A model generated the notes under the pieces. That model did no database searches and had not been told where the DNA came from. It saw only the letters and a list, made by a program, of their open reading frames with translations. The position numbers and the translations under genes were made by a program. 33,591 bases of DNA from Amycolatopsis anabasis (lineage in GTDB: Bacteria > Actinomycetota > Actinomycetes > Mycobacteriales > Pseudonocardiaceae), in NCBI RefSeq assembly GCF_009765355.1, contig NZ_VTHK01000083.1, forward strand, positions 1 to 33,591, read 5' to 3'. Positions 23,318 to 30,900 of the stretch are shown piece by piece (the first letter of the stretch is position 1; every line of letters begins with the position of its first letter).

Positions 23318-23685
23318 GAGCCACCCCGCAGCGAAAGCCGCGCGCCCGCGGCGGGCAGCGACACCGTGCCCCGGCCGTGCACCGCGCCCGGCAGCAGCGC
23401 GGTCCCCTCCTCGGGGTTCAGGTACACCACCAGATGCCCGAGCATGCGCAGGTTCTCGTTCGCCAGGTCGCCGACGGCGAACACCTCGACCTCCGCCTCA
23501 CCGAAGCGGAACACGTCCCCGGGCCGGATGTCCCGGCTCGGCTCGGCGGCCGGGCCGTGCACCACGCTGACGCTTTCCAGCGCGTCCGGAATGGGGTCGG
23601 CGTAGAGGATCACCACCCCGCCGTCCACCAGATCCGGCACCTCCTCGCCGGTCCGCAGGATGGTGCTCTCGTAGTACACGCTCAC
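23314..23685 (-). CDS. gutA: PTS glucitol/sorbitol EIIA component
   Basis: The 123-residue protein matches the small glucitol-family EIIA (SrlB), which carries phosphate from HPr to EIIB on a His. Candidate His residues lie in SVVHGPAAE and MLGHLVVYLN. The frame opens further upstream, but the GTG at 23685 is chosen because AAAGGA precedes it by seven bases and it gives the usual SVYYESTILRTG beginning. It is the third gene of the PTS operon, 13 nt after the EIIBC stop. Gene names for this family vary between organisms. Confidence 0.88.
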   Translation of the reverse strand: MSVYYESTILRTGEEVPDLVDGGVVILYADPIPDALESVSVVHGPAAEPSRDIRPGDVFRFGEAEVEVFAVGDLANENLRMLGHLVVYLNPEEGTALLPGAVHGRGTVSLPAAGARLSLRGGS

Positions 23686-23698
23686 TGGAGAATCCTTT

Positions 23699-24721
23699 CT
23701 AGAGACCAAAACTCGCGGCCCAGGCGATGATCACCGCGAGCGGCGCGGTGATCATCCGACTGATCAGCACGGCCGGGGTGCCGACCGCGACCGTCTCCGG
23801 TTTCGCCTCGCCCAGCGCGAGGCCGACCGGGATGAAATCGCAGCCCGCCTGCCCGTTGATCGCGAACAGGGTCGGCAGGGCGTACTGGACCGGCAGGGCG
23901 CCGATCGCGATCTGGCTGCCCATCAGCGTGCCGATGACCTGCGCGATAGCCGCGCCGGGGCCGAGGATCGGCGACAGGAACGGCAGCGCGGCGACCAGCG
24001 AGATCACCACCAGGCCGAGCGGATTGCTCGCGATCGGCGAGAGGAACTCGCCCATCCAGCGCGCGACCCCGGTGTAGGTGACGATGCCGAGCAGCAGGCT
24101 CACATACGCCATGAACGGCAGGATCGTGTGCAGCGTCAGCTCGATCGTCTGCCGCCCGGAGGCCAGCATGGTGTTCACGATCGACCCGACCCCGGAGCCG
24201 AACTTCACGAACACCCCGGACACCGAGTTGAACGCCCGCCCGAAGCGGGTCCGCTCACCTCCGGTGACCGTCGCCGCGACCTCCCGGGTGGACGGTCGTT
24301 CGGCACGGGGTGGCACCGCAGCTGGACCGTCCTCTTCGGACACGTTCACCTCGTCGACGCCCACCGCGGAGACGAAGAGCTCCTCGGTGATGAACTTCGC
24401 CAGCGGGCCGCCGGGCGCACCGGCGTAGACGTCGACGGTCGGGATCCCCTTGCGCGGGTAGACCCCGATCCGGGCCGTGCCACCGCAGTTGATCACCGCG
24501 CAGAGCACCTCTTCGTCCGGCACGCTGGTGGTGAACCCGTCGACCGCCTCGGCGCCGGTCAGTTCCGCGATCCGCGCCGCGACGGCGTGCACGCCACCGC
24601 CGGTCACCGAAAGCACCTTGGACCGCTTGCCATCGGTGCGCAGCAGCAGGCCCTTGCCCCAGCCGCCCTCGCCGGGGCGCACGAACACCGCGCGGGAGGT
24701 GTAGGTCTCCATCTCGTTCAC
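23699..24721 (-). CDS. srlE: PTS glucitol/sorbitol EIIBC component
   Basis: The 340-residue protein has an N-terminal EIIB domain (1 to about 120, with a candidate phospho-Cys at 79 in VINCGG) and a membrane EIIC part. The latter includes hydrophobic segments such as FMAYVSLLLGIVTYTG, LVVISLVAALPFLSPILG and NGQAGCDFIPVGLALGE, the SrlE pattern. It transports and phosphorylates the polyol together with the preceding EIIC2 gene. The GTG start overlaps that gene's stop (GTGA); an ATG four codons further in (24712) is possible. Confidence 0.92.
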   Translation of the reverse strand: MNEMETYTSRAVFVRPGEGGWGKGLLLRTDGKRSKVLSVTGGGVHAVAARIAELTGAEAVDGFTTSVPDEEVLCAVINCGGTARIGVYPRKGIPTVDVYAGAPGGPLAKFITEELFVSAVGVDEVNVSEEDGPAAVPPRAERPSTREVAATVTGGERTRFGRAFNSVSGVFVKFGSGVGSIVNTMLASGRQTIELTLHTILPFMAYVSLLLGIVTYTGVARWMGEFLSPIASNPLGLVVISLVAALPFLSPILGPGAAIAQVIGTLMGSQIAIGALPVQYALPTLFAINGQAGCDFIPVGLALGEAKPETVAVGTPAVLISRMITAPLAVIIAWAASFGL

Positions 24722-25356
24722 GCCTTCCCCCGCGCCGTCTCGAATTCCCGGTCGAAATCGGCGAACACCTCGGCGCGCCCGGTCCGTTTGATCATGAACG
24801 CGGTGATCCGCTCGGTCACCACGCCGCGGATGAAGATCACCAGGATGCCGACCAGGAAGTACCGCAGTGCCAACGGAACCGTGGACTGGCCGAGCTGGGT
24901 GACCCCGTTGGCCACGCCGAGCCAGACGAAGAGCTCACCGGCGTTGGCGTACGGGAAGAAAGTGGTGACCGGGTGCACGAACGAGACCGCGGAATCGTAG
25001 AAGGCGGGCTTGTGCCGTTCCGGGAGAAACCGCCCGAACGAATAGCAGATCGGATTGGTCAGCATCAGCACCGAAATGACCGGCATGATCGTGTACCGGG
25101 TGATCCACCAGCGCGCCGACCACTGCACCGCGCGGGTGACCCGCTGCTCGCCGATGAACGTGGTGAGCGCGTACATCGCGGTGAGCAGCACGATGAGGGT
25201 GGGCAGGATTCCGGTCACCAGTCCGACGAACTGCTTCCCGGATTCGGTGAACAGGCCGATGAAATGGGTGCCGAGCCATTCGAAGACGCCGAGCGGGCCG
25301 GAACTCTGCTCGGTTTGGGGCTGTGCCGGCTGCGCCATTGCGGCAAGCACTCGCAT
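24718..25356 (-). CDS. srlA: PTS glucitol/sorbitol EIIC2 component
   Basis: The 212-residue membrane protein is the SrlA-type EIIC. Typical stretches are FIGLFTESGKQFVGLVTGILPTL, WWITRYTIMPVISVLMLTNPICYSFGRFLPE and VHPVTTFFPYANAGELFVWLG. The ATG at 25356 is chosen because AAGGAGG lies just upstream; the longer frame upstream is the antisense of ptsH. It is the first gene of the PTS operon and is divergent from ptsH with 130 nt between starts, where an operator-like palindrome lies. Confidence 0.93.
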   Translation of the reverse strand: MRVLAAMAQPAQPQTEQSSGPLGVFEWLGTHFIGLFTESGKQFVGLVTGILPTLIVLLTAMYALTTFIGEQRVTRAVQWSARWWITRYTIMPVISVLMLTNPICYSFGRFLPERHKPAFYDSAVSFVHPVTTFFPYANAGELFVWLGVANGVTQLGQSTVPLALRYFLVGILVIFIRGVVTERITAFMIKRTGRAEVFADFDREFETARGKA

Positions 25357-25486
25357 GTGGCCTCCTTGTCGACCCCCCGTCGAAACCGCTATGTGCACGT
25401 ATGTGCGTTTGTTCTTCACGTTTGACAGTGATGTGTGTAACATGCCGCCTGGATTGGCGACAAGCCCCAGCTGCGAAGGAGCCTCG
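25357..25486. promoter_or_regulatory. Divergent control region, PTS operon / ptsH-sorC
   Basis: This 130-nt region drives the PTS genes on one strand and HPr plus the SorC regulator on the other. It holds an operator candidate (25394-25407) and a TTGACA hexamer (25422-25427). It is noticeably AT-richer than the flanking genes. A matching -10 for TTGACA at 17-bp spacing is not clear. Confidence 0.65.
25394..25407. promoter_or_regulatory. Operator candidate TGCAC-N4-GTGCg
   Basis: TGCAC-GTAT-GTGCG differs by one base from the palindrome seen twice upstream of the DRL gene. It lies in the divergent spacer next to the SorC-family regulator, as expected for its target. TATGTGC is also directly repeated here. 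Confidence 0.65.
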
Positions 25487-25753
25487 ATGCCGGAGATCCG
25501 CGTCAAGATCGCGTCCCCCGTCGGCCTGCACGCCCGGCCGGCGAGCCTGTTCGTCAAGGCGGCGGCGAAACATTCCGGCCCGGTGTCGATCGGGCGTCCC
25601 GGGACCGATCCGGTGGACGCACGCAGCATGCTTTCCGTGCTGAGCCTGGCGATCGGGCCCGGCGAGGAGGTCGTGCTGAGCACGGACGGGGACAACGCGG
25701 AGGCCGCGCTCACCGAACTGTCCACACTGCTGGCGAGCGATCTGGACGCGTGA
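25487..25753 (+). CDS. ptsH: HPr phosphocarrier protein
   Basis: The 88-residue protein is HPr. The phospho-acceptor His 15 is in PVGLHARPAS, and a second conserved region DARSMLSVLSLAI includes the position of the regulatory Ser. GAAGGAG precedes the ATG by five bases. It sits in the glucitol PTS locus, three bases before the SorC gene, so it may be a dedicated HPr for this system. Enzyme I is not in the window. Confidence 0.95.
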   Translation: MPEIRVKIASPVGLHARPASLFVKAAAKHSGPVSIGRPGTDPVDARSMLSVLSLAIGPGEEVVLSTDGDNAEAALTELSTLLASDLDA

Positions 25754-25756
25754 GCG

Positions 25757-26710
25757 ATGCCCCCTCCTCGTGATCAGCAGCTGCTGGTGAAGGCCGCTCG
25801 CCTGTACTACGAGGAAGGCCGGTCCCAGCACCAGATCGCGGCCGCGCTGAACGTGAGCCGGTCGAGCGTGTCCCGGATGCTCACCGCGGCCCGGGAACGC
25901 GGGATCGTGCAGATCCAGATCAACGACCCGACCGGACGCGATCTCGAACTGGAGGGCGAGCTGACCGCGCGGTTCCGGCTGCGGGATTGCCGGGTGGCCG
26001 AAACGCATCCCGGCGACCGGCCGCTCCCCCGCGTCGGCGATCTCGGCGCGCGGTGGCTGGTGGAGAACCTGCACGCGGGCAACCATCTCGGTGTTTCGTG
26101 GGGCAAAAGCGTGCAAGCGGTCGTTCAGCACGTACCGGACAACGGCGCGCTCGACGTCGAGGTGCTGCCGCTGGTCGGCGGACTGTCCGCAGTGGACTCG
26201 GCGATCACCGGCGAGGAACTGGTGCGCGAGCTGGCCGGGCGGTTCGGCGGCCGGTTCCAGCACCTGCACGCCCCCGCGTTGCTGACGTCGAAGGCGGGCC
26301 GGGACGTCCTGCTCGCCGAGCCGTCGATCCGGCGGACCCTGGACGCGGGGCGGCGGGTGCAGGCCGCCCTGGTCGGCATCGGCAGTTTCGGCATCGGCTC
26401 GTCGGCGCAGCTGGTGCACGAGATGAACTTGGACGAGCAGGAACTGCGCAGGTTGCACGCGGCCGGACCGGTCGGGGACGTCTGCGCGCGGTTCTTCGAC
26501 GCGGACGGGAAACCGGTCACCGGTCCGGCCGACGACCGGGTCCTCGGCGTCACCCTGGCCGATCTGGCGAACATCCCGCTCGTCGCCGGGGTCGCGTCCG
26601 GGCCGGACAAGGCACGCGGCGTGCTCGGCGCCCTGCGGACCGGGGCGCTCGACGTGCTCATCTGCGATCGATCCCTGGGCAGGGCGCTGCTCGACCCACC
26701 GCGTGGGTAA
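25757..26710 (+). CDS. SorC-family sugar-binding transcriptional regulator
   Basis: The 317-residue protein has an N-terminal helix-turn-helix (about 8-55, ARLYYEEGRSQHQIAAALNVSRSSVSRML) and a C-terminal SorC sugar-phosphate-binding domain (about 60-310, including LGVSWGKSVQAVVQHV and VAGVASGPDKARGVLGALRTG). SorC proteins sense phosphorylated sugars or polyols and control their own operons. It is co-transcribed with ptsH (3-nt gap) and divergent from the PTS genes. The likely ligand is the product of the PTS, for example a polyol phosphate. Confidence 0.93.
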   Translation: MPPPRDQQLLVKAARLYYEEGRSQHQIAAALNVSRSSVSRMLTAARERGIVQIQINDPTGRDLELEGELTARFRLRDCRVAETHPGDRPLPRVGDLGARWLVENLHAGNHLGVSWGKSVQAVVQHVPDNGALDVEVLPLVGGLSAVDSAITGEELVRELAGRFGGRFQHLHAPALLTSKAGRDVLLAEPSIRRTLDAGRRVQAALVGIGSFGIGSSAQLVHEMNLDEQELRRLHAAGPVGDVCARFFDADGKPVTGPADDRVLGVTLADLANIPLVAGVASGPDKARGVLGALRTGALDVLICDRSLGRALLDPPRG

Positions 26711-26719
26711 GTTGGGGGC

Positions 26720-27793
26720 GTGGACACGGACATCGAGTCGGACGCCATCGAGTTCACCGACCTCCCCCAGCCCGACGAGGTCGCCCGCGCCGACGCCCGG
26801 CGCCTGCACGACACGTTGATCAAACCGGCGGGTTCGCTGGGCCGGTTGGAGGATCTCGGCGCCTGGGTCGCCGCGTGCCAGGGCCAGGCCCCGCCGCGGC
26901 CGTTCACCCGGCCCCGGGTCGTGGTGTTCGCCGGGGATCACGGGATCGCGGCCAAGGGCGTGTCGGCCTACCCGCGCGAGGTCACCGGGCAGCTCGTCGG
27001 CGCGGCGCTCACCGGTGGCGCGGCGATCAACGTGTTCGCCTCCGCCGCGGGCGCGAGCCTGCGGATCGTGGACATGGCCGTCGACGCCGACACTCCCGGC
27101 CCGGTGGCGAACTTCAAGGTGCGCAAGGGATCCGGCTCGATCGACGTCGAGGACGCGCTCACCGACGACGAGGTGCGCGCCGCGCTGCGGGCCGGGATCG
27201 CGGTCGCCGACGCCGAGGTGGACGGCGGGGCGGACCTGCTCATCGCGGGCGATCTCGGGATCGGCAACAGCACGCCGTCCGCGGTGCTGGTCGCCGCGCT
27301 GACCGGCAGCGAACCGGTCGCCGTGGTCGGCCGCGGCTCGGGGATCGACGACAACGCGTGGATGCGCAAGGCGGCCGCGATCCGGGACGCCCTGCGCCGG
27401 GCCCGGGCGGTGCTGGCCGATCCGATCGCGCTGCTGCGCACTTCGGGCGGGGCGGATCTGGCCGCGATGACCGGATTCCTCGCGCAGGCCGCGATGCGGC
27501 GGACCCCGGTGCTGCTGGACGGGCTCGCGGTCGGCGCGGCGGCGCTGGTCGCCGAGGAACTCGCGCCGGGCGCCCGGTCGTGGTGGGCCGCCGCGCATTC
27601 CGACGCCGAGCCCGCGCACGCGATGGTGCTCGAGCACCTCGATCTGAAGCCGATCCTGGACCTCGGGGTGCGCCTCGGCGAGGGCGCGGGCGCGGCGGCC
27701 GCGCTGCCGCTGCTGTTCATGGCCACCCGGATCCTCGCCGAAATGGCCACCCACGAGCAGGCCGGGGTCTCCGGCCCGCTCGGCGGCTCGTAA
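26720..27793 (+). CDS. cobT: Nicotinate-nucleotide:dimethylbenzimidazole phosphoribosyltransferase
   Basis: The enzyme makes alpha-ribazole phosphate for the lower ligand of cobalamin. The 357-residue length fits CobT. Family stretches include KPAGSLGRLEDLGAWVAACQG, VVVFAGDHGIAAKGVSAYP and AGDLGIGNSTPSAVL. The GTG start has GGGGG just upstream. It begins 9 nt after the SorC stop, so it can be read through from ptsH-sorC, but no cobalamin riboswitch is visible there. In mycobacteria cobT follows the DUF3043 gene and precedes cobS; cobS is absent here. Confidence 0.95.
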   Translation: MDTDIESDAIEFTDLPQPDEVARADARRLHDTLIKPAGSLGRLEDLGAWVAACQGQAPPRPFTRPRVVVFAGDHGIAAKGVSAYPREVTGQLVGAALTGGAAINVFASAAGASLRIVDMAVDADTPGPVANFKVRKGSGSIDVEDALTDDEVRAALRAGIAVADAEVDGGADLLIAGDLGIGNSTPSAVLVAALTGSEPVAVVGRGSGIDDNAWMRKAAAIRDALRRARAVLADPIALLRTSGGADLAAMTGFLAQAAMRRTPVLLDGLAVGAAALVAEELAPGARSWWAAAHSDAEPAHAMVLEHLDLKPILDLGVRLGEGAGAAAALPLLFMATRILAEMATHEQAGVSGPLGGS

Positions 27794-27803
27794 CCGCTCC
27801 AAA

Positions 27804-27864
27804 GACTTTCATGAGGGGACCCCTCCGGACGAATTTTGTCTGGAGGGGTCCCCTCATGAAAGTC
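27804..27864. terminator. Long hairpin between convergent genes (copy 2)
   Basis: The arms 27804-27830 and 27838-27864 pair over 27 bp with one G-U wobble and a 7-nt AT-rich loop. The inner 22-bp left arm is identical to that at 12278-12299. It lies between the convergent stops of cobT and ilvE, so bidirectional termination is likely. Confidence 0.88.
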
Positions 27865-27874
27865 GCGTCGTGGG

Positions 27875-28978
27875 TCAGGCGAGTTTGTGCATCCAGCCGT
27901 GCGGGTCGGGGCGGGTGCCCTCCTGGATGCCGGTGAGTTCCTCGCGCAGCTTCATGGTCACCGGGCCGGGCTCGCCACCCGCGACGGTGAACTCGGTGTC
28001 CGGCCCCTTGACCCGGCCGACCGGGGTGATCACCGCGGCGGTCCCGCAGGCGAACACCTCGGTGAGTTCGCCCGAGGCCGCCGCCTTCTCCCACTCCTCG
28101 GTGGAAATCCGGCGCTCCTCCACGGTGTGCCCGAAGTCGGCGGCCAGGGTCAGCAGCGAGTCCCGGGTGACGCCCGGCAGCAGCGAACCGCTCAGCTCCG
28201 GGGTGACCACCCGCGCGTCCGCTCCGGAACCGAAGACGAAGAACAGGTTCATCCCGCCCATTTCCTCGACCCACCGGTGCTCGATCGCGTCCAGCCACAC
28301 CACCTGGTCGCAGCCCTGTTCGACGGCCTGCGCCTGCGCGACGAACGAGGCCGCGTAGTTGCCCGCGCACTTGGCGAACCCGGTGCCGCCGGGGGCCGCG
28401 CGCACGTACTCGGTGGACAGCCACACGCTGACCGGTTTCACGCCACCCGCGAAGTACGAACCCGCGGGCGAGGCGATCAGGCTGTAGAGGTACGAGTTGG
28501 CCGGGCGGTTCACGCCGAGCCCGACCTCGGTGGAGATGATGAACGGGCGCAGGTAGAGCGTCTCCCCGGGCGTGGTCGGCACCCAGCGCTCGTCGACGGC
28601 GATCAGTTCGTGCAGCGAGGAGACGAACAGCTCCTCGGGCAGTTCCGGGATCGCCATCCGTGCGGCGGACCGGCGGAACCGAGCGGCGTTCGCGTCCGGG
28701 CGGAAGGCGGCGATCGAACCGTCGGGCTGGCGGTAGGCCTTGAGCCCCTCGAAGATCGCCTGCGCGTAGTGCAGCACCGAGGTCGCCGGGTCGAGGGTGA
28801 GCGGCTCGTAGGCGCGCAGCGCCGCGTCGTGCCAGCCGTGCTCGGCGTCCCAGGTGGCGGTGACCATATGATCGGTGAAGTACGTCCCGAAGCCGGGCTT
28901 CGCCAGTACCTCGGCTACACGCTCCGGCGAGGCCGGGGACGGGTTCGGGGTACGGGTGAAGGGCATCGTGGTCGTCAT
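27875..28978 (-). CDS. ilvE: Branched-chain amino-acid aminotransferase
   Basis: The PLP enzyme interconverts branched-chain amino acids and their 2-oxo acids. The 367-residue protein shows the cofactor Lys in GTGFAKCAGNYAAS. Other family stretches are ALHYAQAIFEGLKAYR-like (VLHYAQAIFEGLKAYR) and VWLDAIEHRWVEEMGGMN. The ATG at 28978 is chosen because it gives the usual MTTTMPFTRTPNPSP beginning; no Shine-Dalgarno is visible there, so leaderless translation or the ATG four codons further in is possible. The place after cobT matches the mycobacterial order. Confidence 0.94.
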   Translation of the reverse strand: MTTTMPFTRTPNPSPASPERVAEVLAKPGFGTYFTDHMVTATWDAEHGWHDAALRAYEPLTLDPATSVLHYAQAIFEGLKAYRQPDGSIAAFRPDANAARFRRSAARMAIPELPEELFVSSLHELIAVDERWVPTTPGETLYLRPFIISTEVGLGVNRPANSYLYSLIASPAGSYFAGGVKPVSVWLSTEYVRAAPGGTGFAKCAGNYAASFVAQAQAVEQGCDQVVWLDAIEHRWVEEMGGMNLFFVFGSGADARVVTPELSGSLLPGVTRDSLLTLAADFGHTVEERRISTEEWEKAAASGELTEVFACGTAAVITPVGRVKGPDTEFTVAGGEPGPVTMKLREELTGIQEGTRPDPHGWMHKLA

Positions 28979-29051
28979 GAGGGGAAGAATAACTCTTAGT
29001 TGGACGTCCGAACATTCCCCGGGCCGTCGTCCACCCACCTAGGATGGAGCC

Positions 29052-29360
29052 GTGACCTACAACCTCCCGCAGCCGGCCGGCGGCGACAACGTTTCCGCGG
29101 GCACCGGATCGGACGTCAAAACCCTCGCGGCCGCGGCGCTGCTCACGTACGGCGCGGGCATGCTCGTGCTGGTCGGTTACCTGCTGCTGGACAGCGTGTT
29201 CGGCGGATTCCTCGGGGTCGTCGGCGCGATCTTCGGCGTCATCTGGTGGCGCAGCGTGCACAGCAAGGTCTTCCCGCGTGACCTGCCGACCAAATCGGTG
29301 ATCATCCTGGCGGTGATCTCGGCGGCGCTCACCGTGCTCACCTTCCTGCTGGTCGGCTAG
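29052..29360 (+). CDS. Small two- to three-helix membrane protein
   Basis: The 102-residue protein has a short hydrophilic N-terminus and three hydrophobic segments (LLTYGAGMLVLVGYLLLDSVF, GFLGVVGAIFGVIWW, VIILAVISAALTVLTFLLVG). AGGATGGAG precedes the GTG start. I recognise no function. It is divergent from ilvE, and its stop abuts the stop of the convergent DUF402 gene with no spacer. Confidence 0.8.
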   Translation: MTYNLPQPAGGDNVSAGTGSDVKTLAAAALLTYGAGMLVLVGYLLLDSVFGGFLGVVGAIFGVIWWRSVHSKVFPRDLPTKSVIILAVISAALTVLTFLLVG

Positions 29361-29993
29361 TCAGAGCCCCTCGAGCAGGCTCGCCGGGAGCTCCGGCGCG
29401 GGCCAGGCCGGGTCCGGCCGGAAATCGGTCCACGTCCCGTCGAACGGGAACGCGCCCGCCTCGGCCAGCGCGATCAACCGCGCCCCCTCCGCGCGCAACC
29501 GGACAAGCTGGTCGCCGGTCAGCCGCCCCGCCGCCAGCGCCGCCTCGGCTTCGTCCTCGTCCTTCCAGCGCCAGCTCCGGTCCGGGTGGACGACCACGTC
29601 CAGCACCCCGTCGATCCGGTCCGGGCCGGTCGCGGTCCGCCCGCACGGGATCTCCAGGTTCGCGTACCAGTCGACGAACTCGCCTTCGGCGTTGAAGAAC
29701 CACCAGATCGAGGACCAGTGCTCCTCGCTGATCAGCCGCAGCGTCCCCCCGTCCCGCCAGTGGTTCCGGAAGCTCTCGCGCGGGAGCCGGAACCGGTCCT
29801 GGAGCGGGGCTTCCCGCACGCGGCGGCCGCCGGCGAGCCGGGTGCCGATGATCTCGGTGCCTCGGGGAATCCAGGCGAGGAGCGTGCGGCCGTCGTCGGC
29901 GATCGTGCGCAGCGGGTGGTGCTGGCCGGCGCTGCCGTCCGGGCGCAGGAACCGCTCGACCACGGTCTCCCCCGGCTGCCAGTGCGGTGTCAC
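29361..29993 (-). CDS. DUF402 domain protein
   Basis: The 210-residue protein has the DUF402 (FomD-like) core: WSSIWWFFNAEGEFVDWYANLEIP, then GVLDVVVHPDRSWRWKDEDEAEAA, with the conserved acidic and aromatic residues of the family. Members are cation-dependent nucleotide hydrolases; FomD, the best known, acts in fosfomycin biosynthesis. No such pathway is seen here, so the substrate is unknown. The GTG at 29993 overlaps the upstream gene's stop (GTGA); the longer frame upstream is out of frame with a membrane protein gene and is rejected. Confidence 0.87.
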   Translation of the reverse strand: MTPHWQPGETVVERFLRPDGSAGQHHPLRTIADDGRTLLAWIPRGTEIIGTRLAGGRRVREAPLQDRFRLPRESFRNHWRDGGTLRLISEEHWSSIWWFFNAEGEFVDWYANLEIPCGRTATGPDRIDGVLDVVVHPDRSWRWKDEDEAEAALAAGRLTGDQLVRLRAEGARLIALAEAGAFPFDGTWTDFRPDPAWPAPELPASLLEGL

Positions 29994-30796
29994 GTCCGGA
30001 ACCGTACCGGCAGGAAACCGGCCACCACCTCCACGACGGCCGCCGCGGCGGCCACGAACAGCAGCGGAACCGGCGCCAGGACGGCCGCGGCGAGGGCAGC
30101 GACCAGACCGCAGATCGCACTCGCCCGGGGTCGGGGCAGGGCGAACGCCTCCCGAGCCTCGCCCAGGGCGTCCAGCGCGGCCGGAACGGTCGCCAGCACG
30201 ACGACCGCGGCCAGCCAGGGATCGAGGGCGAGCGCGTCCGCGGCGGCGAGCACATCGCGCAGCGAGGTCACCGACAGCCCGAGCCGGGTCGGGCCGAGCT
30301 GGTAGAGCGCGGCGGCGCCGACCGCGAGCGCGACGACCGCCGATCCGGCGAGCCACCGGCGCGGTCGCCCGGTCAGCAGCGGCAACGTCACCAGCGCGGC
30401 CACCAGCACACCCGGTATGTCCGGCGCCGCCACCGGTTCGACCCGCACCGGTTCGATCGACACCGACAGCACGACCAGCACGCCCGCGGCGAGCACCAGC
30501 AACCCCGCGATCCAGCCGCGCCATTCGTCCGGGATCCGCGCGCCCAGCGCGTCGGCGACCACGAGCACCGCGAGGAACGCGAGCGCGGCGAAGACCGGGT
30601 AGCCCGGCACCAGGTAGGCCGCGAAAACCGACGCGTACAGGGGAACGAGCGCGAGTCGCGCCGCCGCGCCGAACCGGACCGCCCGGCCCCGCAGCAGCGC
30701 CACCGGCACGGCCAGCGCGATTCCGGCGAGCAGCCACCAACCGGCCGCCGAAGCGCCCACCGCGAGGGCGATCAGGAGCCCCGCACCGAGGCGCAC
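29990..30796 (-). CDS. Polytopic membrane protein of unknown function
   Basis: The 268-residue protein is almost entirely hydrophobic, with about eight to nine helices (for example LLIALAVGASAAGWWLLAGIALAVPVALL and VFAALAFLAVLVVADALG). The frame opens at 30817, but an AAGGAGGTG Shine-Dalgarno inside it points to the GTG at 30796. It is translationally coupled to the DUF402 gene and divergent from pepB. I recognise no transporter signature. Confidence 0.78.
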   Translation of the reverse strand: MRLGAGLLIALAVGASAAGWWLLAGIALAVPVALLRGRAVRFGAAARLALVPLYASVFAAYLVPGYPVFAALAFLAVLVVADALGARIPDEWRGWIAGLLVLAAGVLVVLSVSIEPVRVEPVAAPDIPGVLVAALVTLPLLTGRPRRWLAGSAVVALAVGAAALYQLGPTRLGLSVTSLRDVLAAADALALDPWLAAVVVLATVPAALDALGEAREAFALPRPRASAICGLVAALAAAVLAPVPLLFVAAAAAVVEVVAGFLPVRFRT

Positions 30797-30900
30797 GCCG
30801 CCACCTCCTTCCGACACCGGGACCGACCGTCATTAGCATGGCTCACGATCAGGTCCGGGAACCGCTCGGGCCAGCAGAAACGACGCGCGAGGAGCCAGAA
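30797..30900. promoter_or_regulatory. Divergent spacer, membrane protein / pepB
   Basis: Promoters for both divergent genes should lie here. GAGGAG at about 30888-30893 is the likely ribosome-binding site for pepB. An in-frame ATG at 30838 is an alternative pepB start. Confidence 0.4.

Noticed and set aside
25422..25427. TTGACA as the -35 of a strong ptsH promoter
   Set aside because: No good -10 lies 16-18 bp downstream; TAACAT at 25438 is too close. It is mentioned only as part of the control region.
26711..26719. Cobalamin riboswitch before cobT
   Set aside because: Only 9 nt separate cobT from the preceding stop codon, so there is no room.
24935..27802. 955-residue minus-strand frame across ptsH, the SorC gene and cobT
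   Set aside because: It is a shadow of three well-recognised genes on the plus strand and has no family features.
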